This document shows positions 7,690 through 15,472 of a stretch of 29,676 nt of DNA, piece after piece. The stretch is from the NCBI GenBank assembly GCA_900544705.1, contig UQWH01000021.1, forward strand, positions 1 through 29,676, read 5' to 3'. Under the pieces are notes generated by a model. The model did not search any database, was not told where the DNA came from, and saw nothing but the letters and a program-made list of their open reading frames with translations. A program made the translations under genes and the position numbers. Source of the DNA: an uncultured Eubacteriales bacterium. GTDB taxonomy: Bacteria; Bacillota; Clostridia; Oscillospirales; Oscillospiraceae. The stretch's first letter is position 1; each line of letters opens with the position of its first letter.

Positions 7690-8318
7690 GGCAGTTCCTC
7701 CATGTCAATATAAGTCGTCGGCACCTGCCCGACGATCACCGTTTCGGCCGCGATCACGCTGGAATCCACTTCGACATCCTGCGTTCCGGCGAGGGTCAGA
7801 ATTGTTATCGTAACATTGATGTCAATCGTGATCCGATGCAGCGTCTGATTGATGCCAGCGGCAGTAAATTCGTTGTGAAACACTGCGTCCGACGTACGAA
7901 CAGCCAGGACGCGGACGGCAAGATTCGGCCCGCAGCCGGAAAACAGCTCTGGAAGGATGACGCTTCCCAGAGGAACGCCGAGCTCCTCCACAGACAAATC
8001 GAGGAGCCGTTCATCCACGCGGTTCAGTATTTCCGTTTTAAGGCGGTTGATTCCAGCAATATTGGCGTGCAGCGCAGTCACACTGCCCGCCGTGTCTTTT
8101 TCCGTAATGATCATCCGCTCGTAATCAATTTCGCCGCTCTCAATCTGATCCTGAATAGCATCATTAATCGCAGCGGAAGCCTGATTGTCCACCTGTGTAA
8201 TGACCAGCTCCTCTGCCATGGGTGCAAAGCGCTGGCGGAGTAAAATGGTAAAGCCCACCAGCACGACCAGCGCTGCCGCCGCCAGAAGGCGAAACCGATC
8301 TCTTTGCTCCAACGTCAT
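7686..8318 (-). CDS. yunB: Sporulation protein YunB
   Basis: This 210-residue protein has one N-terminal membrane helix (about residues 10-28) and an extracytoplasmic domain. The middle contains the YunB pattern: QVDNQASAAINDAIQDQI, DYERMIITEKDTAGSVTALHANIAGINRLKTEI and GVPLGSVILPELFSGCGPNLAVRV. In Bacillus subtilis yunB is transcribed in the mother cell under sigma-E and is needed for full sporulation; its biochemical role is unknown. Here it lies between pcrA and ligA, 56 bases after pcrA and overlapping ligA by 4 bases, so at least part of its expression should follow the repair operon. I could not identify a separate sigma-E promoter. Its presence is the best sign in the window that the host forms spores. 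Confidence 0.9.
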   Translation of the reverse strand: MTLEQRDRFRLLAAAALVVLVGFTILLRQRFAPMAEELVITQVDNQASAAINDAIQDQIESGEIDYERMIITEKDTAGSVTALHANIAGINRLKTEILNRVDERLLDLSVEELGVPLGSVILPELFSGCGPNLAVRVLAVRTSDAVFHNEFTAAGINQTLHRITIDINVTITILTLAGTQDVEVDSSVIAAETVIVGQVPTTYIDMEELP

Positions 8319-8374
8319 TTCAGACCACCCCGCAGATGGATATGCCGCGGGCGGCCGGAATATACCGGATTTCC

Positions 8375-10735
8375 TTACGCCTTGTGCATCCGCGCCGCGG
8401 CGGCGCAGGCCATCAGGCGCTTCGTCCCGACCTGATCAAAGGCGATCTCCAGCATGGCGTCGTTGCCCATCTTCAGGACGGACAGGATCATACCGCGGCC
8501 GAAGGTGTCGTGCACGATCATATCGCCCTTGCGGAAGTCCGGCAGCGCCGCCTGCGTCTTGCGGGTCTGAAAGGAATCCGTCCATGCCCGCGGCTGATGC
8601 TGCGGCTGGGCGGGCTTCTGATAGGTCTTGGGCAGCTCCGCCTTCTTGCCGGTGACCAGCTCCGGCGGAATTTCCTCAATAAAGCGCGAATGGCGGTTGA
8701 CCGAGGTGCGGCCGTAGAGCATACGCTGTTTGGCGCAGGAGAGCGTCAGGTGCTTTTTCGCGCGCGTAATGGCCACGTAGCACAGCCGACGCTCCTCCTC
8801 CATCTCCTCCGGGTCGCCGATGGAGCGCATCCCGGGGAAAAGTCCCTCCTCCATGCCGATCACATAGACATTCGGGAATTCCAGTCCCTTGGCCGAGTGC
8901 ATCGTCATCATGACGACGGCGTCCGCGTCCTGGTCGTACTGCTCAATGTCCGTATAGAGCGCGATCTCCTCCAGAAATCCGCTGAGGGTCGGCGTATCTG
9001 CGTTCTCCACATAATTGACGATGGAGGATTTCAGTTCGCGGACGTTTTCCAGACGGGTGCGGTTTTCCAGCTCGTCCTTTTCTTCCAGCATTTTGACATA
9101 GCCGGTGCGGATGAGCAGCTCCTCATAAAAGTCCGGCAGCGGCAGCGTCTGCGCCAGCTCCGCACATTCTTCGATCAGCACGGTAAAATTCATCAGCTTC
9201 TGCGCCGAGCGCTCCATCGCGGGATAGGAATAGGGATCGCTGACCACGCTGTAAAGGGGCTTCCCCGATGCGGCGCAGAGGCGCTCTATCGTTTCGACGG
9301 TCTTTGCGCCGATGCCGCGCGGCGGCTGATTGATGATGCGCTTGAGGCGCAGGTCGTCGGCGCGGTTGCTGATCACCCAGAGATAGGCCAGCATATCCTT
9401 GACCTCCGCGCGGTCAAAGAAGCGCGTGCCGCCGATGATGCGGTACGGAATGCCGCAGCGCTTGAAGGCATATTCCATCGCGTTCGACTGCGCGTTCGTG
9501 CGGTAGAGAATGGCAAAATCCTTGAAGTTTTTTCCGTGGGATTCCGTCAGAATATTATTTGCAACAAAATTCGCTTCATCCGACTCGTTGTACGCCTCGT
9601 AAAACAGAATATTGTCGCCCGCGCCGTTGTTCGTCCAGAGCTTCTTGCCCTTGCGGCCGTGGTTGTTGGAGATCACCGCGTTCGCCGCGTCGAGGATGGA
9701 CTGCGTGGAGCGGTAGTTCTGCTCCAGACGGATGACGCGCGCGCCCTTGTACTCCTTTTCAAAGTCCAGAATATTGCGGATGGTCGCGCCGCGGAAGCGG
9801 TAGATGCTCTGGTCATCGTCGCCAACGACGCAGATGTTCTCATAACGTCCTGCCAGCAGCGAGGCCAGTAAGTATTGCAGATGGTTCGTGTCCTGATACT
9901 CGTCGATGAGGACATAACGGAACTTGCGCTGGTAATAATCGCGCACATCCTCAAACTGCTGCAAAATCTGCACGGTCAGCAGGATGATGTCGTCAAAGTC
10001 CACGGCGTTGGATGCCTTCAGCCGCGACTGGTACTCCTTGTACAGCTCCGCGATCCGTTTGAGACGGTAGTCGTCGCCCGCGTCCTTGGCAAAGGCCTCC
10101 GGCGAGGCCATCTGATCCTTGGCCTTGGAGATCATGCCGAGAACGGAGCGCGGCGGGAAGGTCTTTTCGTCCAGATTCCGATCGCGCAGGATCTCCTTGA
10201 TCACGCGCTCGGAATCCGCCGTGTCGTAGATCGTAAAGCTGCGGTCGTAGCCGATGCGCTCGATCTCCCGGCGCAGGATGCGGCAGCAGGCCGAATGGAA
10301 GGTCATTGCCCAGACGTCGTTGGCCTCCGGCCCCAGCATGACGGTCAGACGTTCTTTCAGCTCATTGGCTGCTTTGTTTGTAAATGTAATGGCGATGATG
10401 GACCACGGCGCCGCAGGATGCAGCGCGCACAGCTCGTCCGCCGCCGCGCGGTTTTCCTCGTGCGGCTTGGCAAGCTCGCCTTCCAAAAAACAGACGTCCT
10501 CCTCCGTGACCGGCCGCGCCAGCTCGTCCGAGCCGGCCGCGCAGCCGAAGCGGATGAGATTTGCAATGCGGTTGATGAGGACGGTCGTCTTGCCGCTGCC
10601 GGCGCCGGCCAGCAGCAGCAGCGGCCCCTCCGTCGTGAGGACGGCCTCCAGCTGCATGGGGTTCATGCGGGAAAACTGTCGGATGATGTATTCTTTTCTT
10701 GCGGTCAGAAACCGCTGTTCCAAGCTCTGTGCCAT
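8375..10735 (-). CDS. pcrA: UvrD/PcrA-type ATP-dependent DNA helicase
   Basis: This 786-residue superfamily 1 helicase unwinds DNA 3' to 5' in repair and plasmid or rolling-circle replication. Walker A (AGAGSGKTT) is at 43-51, motif Ia is TFTNKAANELKERL, motif II is DEYQDT, motif III is VVGDDDQSIYRFRGA, motif IV is LEQNYRST and motif V/VI includes MTMHSAKGLEFPNV and YVAITRAKK. The last 60 residues resemble the PcrA Tudor-like domain (FRKGDMIVHDTFGRGMI). Compared with Bacillus PcrA (about 740 residues, from memory) it carries an extra segment at residues 65-107 between motifs I and Ia. The ATG has AGGAGC upstream. A TAGAAT -10 at 10767-10772 (minus strand) with a poor -35 may be its promoter. 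Confidence 0.96.
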   Translation of the reverse strand: MAQSLEQRFLTARKEYIIRQFSRMNPMQLEAVLTTEGPLLLLAGAGSGKTTVLINRIANLIRFGCAAGSDELARPVTEEDVCFLEGELAKPHEENRAAADELCALHPAAPWSIIAITFTNKAANELKERLTVMLGPEANDVWAMTFHSACCRILRREIERIGYDRSFTIYDTADSERVIKEILRDRNLDEKTFPPRSVLGMISKAKDQMASPEAFAKDAGDDYRLKRIAELYKEYQSRLKASNAVDFDDIILLTVQILQQFEDVRDYYQRKFRYVLIDEYQDTNHLQYLLASLLAGRYENICVVGDDDQSIYRFRGATIRNILDFEKEYKGARVIRLEQNYRSTQSILDAANAVISNNHGRKGKKLWTNNGAGDNILFYEAYNESDEANFVANNILTESHGKNFKDFAILYRTNAQSNAMEYAFKRCGIPYRIIGGTRFFDRAEVKDMLAYLWVISNRADDLRLKRIINQPPRGIGAKTVETIERLCAASGKPLYSVVSDPYSYPAMERSAQKLMNFTVLIEECAELAQTLPLPDFYEELLIRTGYVKMLEEKDELENRTRLENVRELKSSIVNYVENADTPTLSGFLEEIALYTDIEQYDQDADAVVMMTMHSAKGLEFPNVYVIGMEEGLFPGMRSIGDPEEMEEERRLCYVAITRAKKHLTLSCAKQRMLYGRTSVNRHSRFIEEIPPELVTGKKAELPKTYQKPAQPQHQPRAWTDSFQTRKTQAALPDFRKGDMIVHDTFGRGMILSVLKMGNDAMLEIAFDQVGTKRLMACAAAARMHKA

Positions 10736-10874
10736 TGTCTGCTCCTGATCAAAATGATTTGCTTCTATTCTACTTCATTTTTCCCCGGAAATAAAGAGCC
10801 TGTTTTCCGCCGCAGGAAAAATCGGCAATTTCACCGAAGCGGGATTTTATATAGCTTTTTCCCCGCGGATTTGA

Positions 10875-10880
10875 TATAAT
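10875..10880 (+). promoter_or_regulatory. Extended -10 promoter for acyl-CoA ligase
   Basis: A perfect TATAAT is preceded by TGA, giving an extended -10 element. The -35 position has no good match (TAGCTT at 17-base spacing), which extended -10 promoters tolerate. The start would be near 10887, with AGGAGGTG (10897-10904) and the ATG at 10910 following. Confidence 0.65.
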
Positions 10881-10909
10881 GTACTCAGTTTTGATCAGGA
10901 GGTGCGCCC

Positions 10910-12619
10910 ATGTCCCTCTCCGCTTCCGCGCCATGGCGCAGATTCTACGGCAATATGCCCTGCACCATTGACTATCCAAGGCTCACCATGTATCAGCTCG
11001 TAGCGCAGACCGCCAAGCGCGTGCCGAATCTCTGTGCCTACGAATTCATGAACCGGAAAACCAGCTTTTCCGCCTTCCTGCGCCGGATCGACCGCGCCGC
11101 CGCCGCGCTCTATGCCCTCGGCATCCGCAAGGGCGACCGCGTCACGATCTGTATGCCGAACACCCCGCAGGCCGTGGACTGTTTTTACGCGCTCAGCCGC
11201 ATCGGCGCGGTCTCCAATATGATCCATCCGCTGTCCGCGGTGGAGGAGATCACCTTTTACCTCAATCAGTCGGACAGCAAGGCGATTCTGACGCTCGACC
11301 GTCTGTACGGCAAGGTCACGCAGGCGATGCGCGGGGCAAAGCGCCGGCCGCTGCTGCTGATCGCGCGGATTCAGGATGAGCTTTCCCCTCCCATGAAGCT
11401 TGGCTACGCCCTGACGCAGGGTCGCAAAACGCCAAGGCTGCCGCGCAGCGGCTACCTTCTCTGGGCCGACGCGCTGCGCTGCTTCCGCACCCACCTGCCC
11501 GACCCGGACGAGGACTACGCCGCCTGTGCTTCAATTCTCTATTCCGGCGGCACAACGGGAACGACCAAGGGCATCTGCCTTTCCAGCTACAACTTCAATG
11601 CGCTTGCGCTGCAAACCATCGCCGCCAGCGGCTATGCCAGTCTGGAAGGCCTGAAAATGCTGTCCGTCATGCCGATCTTCCACGGCTTCGGTCTCGGCAT
11701 TGGCATCCACACCGCGCTGGTCGGCGGCGCACGCTGTATTCTCGTCCCCACCTTCACCATCAGGGGCTACGCGGAGCTGCTGCGCAGGAAGCACCCGAAC
11801 TTCATTCCCGGCGTACCGACGCTCTTTGAAGCGCTGCTGCGCACGACGCATCTGGACAAGTTGGATATGTCCTTCCTGATGGGAATGTTCTCCGGCGGCG
11901 ATACGCTCTCGGTCGAGCTGAAGCACAAGGTCGACCGTTTCCTCAAAGAGCACCGCGCCACCATCCAGATCCGCGAGGGCTACGGCACGACCGAATGTGT
12001 CACGGCAAGCTGCCTGACGCCGATCGACTACGCACGCGACGGCTCCATCGGTGTGCCCTTCCCGGATACCTATTATAAAATTGTCAAAACCGGCACCACG
12101 CAGGAGCTCGGCCCGGACGAGGAGGGCGAGATCTGCATCTCCGGCCCGACCGTCATGCTGGGCTATCTGGATAACCCGGAGGAAACCGCGCAGACACTCC
12201 GCCGCCATGACGACGGCAAGCTCTGGCTGCACACCGGCGACCTCGGCTGCATGGACGCCGACGGCTTTGTTTACTTCCGCCAGCGCATCAAGCGCGTCAT
12301 TATCACTTCCGGCTACAATGTCTACCCCAGTCAGCTTGAAAACATCATTGACGGGCATGAAAAGGTGCTTCTTTCCTGCGTCATCGGCGTGAAGGACCCC
12401 TACAAGATGCACAAGGTCAAGGCCTTCGTCGTCCTCAAGCCGGGAATCACGCCTTCCGAGGCCGTCCGGCAGGAGCTTTTCGCCTACTGTCGGGAGCGCA
12501 TTGCAAAATACGCCATGCCCTACGAGATCGAATTCCGCGACGAGCTTCCGAAAACGCTGGTCGGCAAAGTTGCCTACCGCGTTCTGGAGGAGGAAGCGGA
12601 GAAGGAGGCGCAGGCATGA
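10910..12619 (+). CDS. AMP-dependent acyl-CoA ligase (ANL family)
   Basis: This 569-residue enzyme activates a carboxylic acid, probably a fatty acid, first to acyl-AMP and then to acyl-CoA. The phosphate-binding loop YSGGTTGTTKG is at 211-221, the adenine-binding motif GYGTTE is near 354-360, the ribose-binding HTGDLG follows, and the hinge region is RIKRVIITSGYNVYP. The C-terminal catalytic lysine is K553 in LPKTLVGKVAYR. The length and motifs fit long-chain or medium-chain acyl-CoA synthetases; the chain-length preference cannot be read. AGGAGGTG precedes the ATG. Its stop overlaps the start of the DUF1624 membrane protein (ATGA), so the two products probably act together, for example by activating and then transferring an acyl group. 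That joint role is inference. Confidence 0.93.
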   Translation: MSLSASAPWRRFYGNMPCTIDYPRLTMYQLVAQTAKRVPNLCAYEFMNRKTSFSAFLRRIDRAAAALYALGIRKGDRVTICMPNTPQAVDCFYALSRIGAVSNMIHPLSAVEEITFYLNQSDSKAILTLDRLYGKVTQAMRGAKRRPLLLIARIQDELSPPMKLGYALTQGRKTPRLPRSGYLLWADALRCFRTHLPDPDEDYAACASILYSGGTTGTTKGICLSSYNFNALALQTIAASGYASLEGLKMLSVMPIFHGFGLGIGIHTALVGGARCILVPTFTIRGYAELLRRKHPNFIPGVPTLFEALLRTTHLDKLDMSFLMGMFSGGDTLSVELKHKVDRFLKEHRATIQIREGYGTTECVTASCLTPIDYARDGSIGVPFPDTYYKIVKTGTTQELGPDEEGEICISGPTVMLGYLDNPEETAQTLRRHDDGKLWLHTGDLGCMDADGFVYFRQRIKRVIITSGYNVYPSQLENIIDGHEKVLLSCVIGVKDPYKMHKVKAFVVLKPGITPSEAVRQELFAYCRERIAKYAMPYEIEFRDELPKTLVGKVAYRVLEEEAEKEAQA

Positions 12620-13356
12620 CACCGCAGAAAAACCGCATCTGGGAGCTGGACGCGCTGCGCGGGATCTGTATTCTGGGCATGATAGTCGTGCATTTTGTCT
12701 TCGACCTGAACGAATTTGCCGGGCTCGGCCTCACCATGCCCGGCTGGTTCAACTTCTGCCAGCACTATGGCCACATTCTTTTCATTCTCATCTCCGGCAT
12801 CTGCGCGACGCTCGCCTCCCGCAGCTTCCGCCGCGGCGTGATCGTCTTCTGCGCGGGGCTTCTGGTCACAGGCGTGACGCTTTTCATGGTCTGCGTTCTG
12901 AAATTTAACCGGAGCCTTTCCATTTTCTTTGGGATTCTGCATCTGCTCGGCATCTGCATGATGCTCTTCCCGCTCTTCAAAAAACTGCCCGTCTGGGCGC
13001 TTGCGGTGCTGGGCGCGGGCTTTGTCGCCCTCGGCGTATGGCTGGCGGCGCTGGAACCGGTCGCGGTTTCCTTCCCGAGCGCACAGGGTCTGCTTCTCGG
13101 CGCGATCGGCATCCGCCCCGCCGGCTTCTACAGCGGCGATTATTTCCCGATCTTCCCGAACCTTGGCTGGTTCCTGCTCGGCGCCGTTCTCGGCCGCACC
13201 GCCTACCGCCGCAGAGACAGCCTGCTGCCGAAGGTGAACGCCGATTTCTTCCTGCTGCGCTTTTTCCGCTTCTGCGGCCGCCATTCCCTGTGGATCTATC
13301 TGCTGCATCAGCCGGTGCTGGCCGGGCTGACGATGCTCCTGGCCGCTTTCTTCTGA
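12616..13356 (+). CDS. DUF1624 / heparan-glucosaminide acetyltransferase-like membrane protein
   Basis: This 246-residue protein has about seven membrane helices. It starts with RIWELDALRGICILGMIVVHFVFDL, the hallmark of the DUF1624/HGSNAT-like acyltransferase group (xxLDxLRGxxIxxMxxxH), and includes the loop GWFLLGAVLGRTAY and a C-terminal HSLWIYLLHQPVL. Relatives move acetyl or acyl groups from CoA carriers across the membrane onto sugars, but bacterial DUF1624 members are mostly uncharacterised. It is translationally coupled to the acyl-CoA ligase by a 4-base overlap. A hairpin after the stop codon likely ends the transcript. Confidence 0.85.
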   Translation: MTPQKNRIWELDALRGICILGMIVVHFVFDLNEFAGLGLTMPGWFNFCQHYGHILFILISGICATLASRSFRRGVIVFCAGLLVTGVTLFMVCVLKFNRSLSIFFGILHLLGICMMLFPLFKKLPVWALAVLGAGFVALGVWLAALEPVAVSFPSAQGLLLGAIGIRPAGFYSGDYFPIFPNLGWFLLGAVLGRTAYRRRDSLLPKVNADFFLLRFFRFCGRHSLWIYLLHQPVLAGLTMLLAAFF

Positions 13357-13370
13357 GAACGAACACAAGC

Positions 13371-13408
13371 AATCGGCACAACCGTCGAAATGACAGGCTG
13401 TGCCGATT
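13371..13408 (+). terminator. Probable terminator after DUF1624 gene
   Basis: AATCGGCACA (13371-13380) and TGTGCCGATT (13399-13408) form a perfect 10-bp stem with an 18-base loop, followed by the T-containing tract TGTTATG. The U-run is short, so efficiency is uncertain. Confidence 0.6.
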
Positions 13409-13423
13409 TGTTATGCAAAATAT

Positions 13424-13449
13424 CCGCCCTGCCGACTCGGGCAGGGCGG
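13424..13449 (-). terminator. Terminator of the minus-strand PTS operon
   Basis: CCGCCCTGCC and GGCAGGGCGG form a perfect 10-bp GC-rich stem with a 6-base loop. On the minus strand it lies just beyond the stop codon of the small membrane protein gene and is followed by ATATTTTGC, a short U-tract. It faces the convergent plus-strand terminator at 13371-13408. Confidence 0.8.
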
Positions 13450-13456
13450 CAAAGAA

Positions 13457-13756
13457 TTAACGCTTATTACTGTATTGCTTTGTGGTGCGTACCATCATGA
13501 TAATGCTGGCAACACCGCTTGCAGCAAACACCGCAAATGCATACAGGGCATATGGTACAAAGGTGTTGGCCATCCAGAGCGCAACCGCGCACAGACCCCA
13601 CAAAACATGCACTACTCCCGTTCCGTAGCACCATCCGCGCAGCGTGCGCTCATCCTGAATGCGCGCCCGAACGCCCTTGGGAACCGTTCGCCCGTTGATA
13701 AGCAGGATGCCTTTCAAGATAAAAAACACACCAAAAAACAATAACAGGTAAATCAT
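13457..13756 (-). CDS. Small membrane protein, DUF3784-like
   Basis: This 99-residue protein has three hydrophobic segments (about residues 1-20, 44-63 and 66-88) and a basic C-terminus (RTTKQYSNKR). The loop after the first helix contains RIQDERTLRGWCYGTGV. The size and the helix-loop-helix-helix plan resemble the DUF3784 group of small Firmicutes membrane proteins, but the match is only by general impression. AAGGAG precedes the ATG by 7 bases. It lies 21 bases downstream of the polyol dehydrogenase and before the operon terminator, so it is probably co-transcribed with the PTS catabolic genes. No function is assigned. Confidence 0.75.
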   Translation of the reverse strand: MIYLLLFFGVFFILKGILLINGRTVPKGVRARIQDERTLRGWCYGTGVVHVLWGLCAVALWMANTFVPYALYAFAVFAASGVASIIMMVRTTKQYSNKR

Positions 13757-13777
13757 ACGTCGCTCCTTCTTTCGATA

Positions 13778-14800
13778 TCAGTCGAGCAGAATTCGATTTT
13801 TGATGCACATTCCTTTGGAATGCTCCAAAATTGCGGTTTCGATCTGCTCAAGCGGATAAGTCTCACTGACGAAGTCCTCTGCGCGGATCACTCCGTTTTT
13901 CAGCAGTTCAAAAGCCGTCATAGTATACACCGGTGTGGTGTGATAAAGCCCCATAATGGTAAGCTGTGAATAATGCACCAGATTTGCATCCGCAACGAGC
14001 TGTGTTCCGGCCTTGGTTCCGCCGAACAGCAACACCTTGCCACCCTTACGGGCCATACAGATGTTCTTTTCCCAGACCTCAGGGTAACCGGTCGCCTCAA
14101 TTGCTATATCACAGCCTCTGCTTTCCTCGGTCAGTGCCTTCACCCGTGCAACCGTATCTCCCTGCGAAGCGTTTACGGTCTCTGCGACGCCGAGCTTTCT
14201 AGCCATTGCAAGGCGAAGATCAGAAAGGTCGGTCGCGATCACACGCGCTCCCTTTCTGGTCAAAAGGGCTACATACATCAGGCCGATCGGCCCTGCGCCA
14301 TTGACGACAACGGTATCGCCCAGATGTACACCGACTGACTCTACGCCGTAAGTGACGCAGGCCAGCGGCTCCATAAAAGCTGCTGTTTCAAACGTCATTT
14401 CGTCCGGGAGCAAAAATGTATTCTGCTCGACAATGCGCTGCGGGATGCACTGATACTGTGCAAAGGCGCCCATATTCCAAAGAATATCATCGCACATGGA
14501 GTGGATTCCTTTTTTGCAGTAATAGCACTTCTGACAGGGTGCGGAATTGTGGCAGACTACACGATCGCCGACATGAAAGCGTGTGACCCCCTCCCCCACG
14601 GCGGATACAACACCGGACGCCTCATGGCCGAAGCCGTAAGGCGGAATATCACCGGGATAACCGCGCAGATAGGTTTTTACGTCCGTACCGCAGGTCAGCG
14701 CGACCTGATTGCGCACAATGATCTCGCCGTAGGCAGGTTCCGGGATGGGCGCATCCTCAATTCGGATGTCTTTCGGCCCATAGAACATCACTTTTTTCAT
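13778..14800 (-). CDS. Zinc-dependent polyol dehydrogenase (MDR family)
   Basis: This 340-residue medium-chain dehydrogenase belongs to the sorbitol/galactitol-phosphate/threonine dehydrogenase group. Catalytic zinc ligands are C37, H59-E60 (GHE) and probably E144 (MEPLACV). A structural zinc site is formed by C89, C92, C95 and C103. The nucleotide site GAGPIG is at 168-173, and D191 after strand VIAT suggests NAD rather than NADP. Its start overlaps the fucA-like stop by 4 bases. In the operon context it likely oxidises the phosphorylated sugar alcohol delivered by the galactitol-type PTS, as GatD does for galactitol 1-phosphate. Because the aldolase present needs a ketose 1-phosphate, oxidation beside the phosphorylated carbon is inferred. 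The true substrate is unknown. Confidence 0.9.
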   Translation of the reverse strand: MKKVMFYGPKDIRIEDAPIPEPAYGEIIVRNQVALTCGTDVKTYLRGYPGDIPPYGFGHEASGVVSAVGEGVTRFHVGDRVVCHNSAPCQKCYYCKKGIHSMCDDILWNMGAFAQYQCIPQRIVEQNTFLLPDEMTFETAAFMEPLACVTYGVESVGVHLGDTVVVNGAGPIGLMYVALLTRKGARVIATDLSDLRLAMARKLGVAETVNASQGDTVARVKALTEESRGCDIAIEATGYPEVWEKNICMARKGGKVLLFGGTKAGTQLVADANLVHYSQLTIMGLYHTTPVYTMTAFELLKNGVIRAEDFVSETYPLEQIETAILEHSKGMCIKNRILLD

Positions 14801-15456
14801 TCGTCGATCTCCGGCTGAACGCCATATGTTTCGAACTTTTTCAGCACGACGTCCATCTGCTCCTCAGAAAGCAAAACCGGTTCGCCCGCCAGCTTGCACT
14901 TGTAGTAGATCTCCGCACAGAATTCAATCTCCTCCGCTGTATCGAAGGCGGACGGCAGATCCGCACCGCCGGCCAACAGGCCGTGGTTGCCAAGCAGCAC
15001 CGCATAGCGGTCCTTCATGCCCTCAAGCGCGGACTTTGCAAGCTCGGCCGTGCCGAAGGTCTCATACTTCGTGCAGCGGACATTCTTGCCTGCTGAGCCG
15101 ATCAGATAGGTGCAGGGCTCAATGCCCCAGTTCAGGCTGGCCAGTACGCAGGAATAAATGCTGTGCGCATGTACTACGGAACGGATTTCCGGGCGCTCAC
15201 GGTAGAAAATGCTGTGCATTTCATGCTCACTGGAGGGTTTGCGTTTGCCCTCCACGACGTTGCCGTGCAAATCCATCACAACGACATCCTCAGGTGTCAG
15301 GGTGAAGTAATCCATGCCGCTCGGGCTGATTGCCATAAGCCCTGCTTCCGGGTCGTAGATGCTGATATTGCCGCCGGTACCCTTGGTCAGGCCGTGCGTG
15401 ATGAGCATTTTCAGATGTTCAACAATTTCCTGTCTTTCCTTTTGCATTAACGTCAT
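14797..15456 (-). CDS. L-fuculose-1-phosphate aldolase-like class II aldolase
   Basis: This 219-residue enzyme is a zinc aldolase of the FucA/AraD family. The zinc ligands H96 and H98 (VVHAHS) and H158 (GNHGL), and the catalytic acid E77 (SSEHEMH), are all in place. The glycine-rich phosphate loop KGTGGN (25-30) and SPSGM are also present. As I recall E. coli FucA, the match runs to the C-terminus (LLSEEQMDVVLKKFETYG), which favours aldolase over the 4-epimerase AraD. FucA enzymes cleave ketose 1-phosphates such as L-fuculose or D-ribulose 1-phosphate to DHAP plus L-lactaldehyde or glycolaldehyde. Both products have outlets here: glycolysis for DHAP, and the iron alcohol dehydrogenase at 21041 for the aldehyde. 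It is translationally coupled to the polyol dehydrogenase. Confidence 0.9.
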   Translation of the reverse strand: MTLMQKERQEIVEHLKMLITHGLTKGTGGNISIYDPEAGLMAISPSGMDYFTLTPEDVVVMDLHGNVVEGKRKPSSEHEMHSIFYRERPEIRSVVHAHSIYSCVLASLNWGIEPCTYLIGSAGKNVRCTKYETFGTAELAKSALEGMKDRYAVLLGNHGLLAGGADLPSAFDTAEEIEFCAEIYYKCKLAGEPVLLSEEQMDVVLKKFETYGVQPEIDE

Positions 15457-15472
15457 AATTTTCTACCTCGCA

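Noticed and set aside
8336..9871. Plus-strand open frame of about 511 codons opposite pcrA
   Set aside because: It is antisense to the helicase core, with no Shine-Dalgarno or domain pattern, and pcrA on the other strand is certain.
11531..12622. Minus-strand open frame opposite the acyl-CoA ligase (363 codons)
   Set aside because: It is a GC-driven shadow; the plus-strand ligase has all ANL motifs, a promoter and a ribosome binding site.
14797..15456. L-ribulose-5-phosphate 4-epimerase (AraD) for the class II aldolase gene
   Set aside because: The C-terminal segment and overall pattern match FucA better as I recall both enzymes, and there is no pentulose kinase or isomerase nearby. Not fully excluded.
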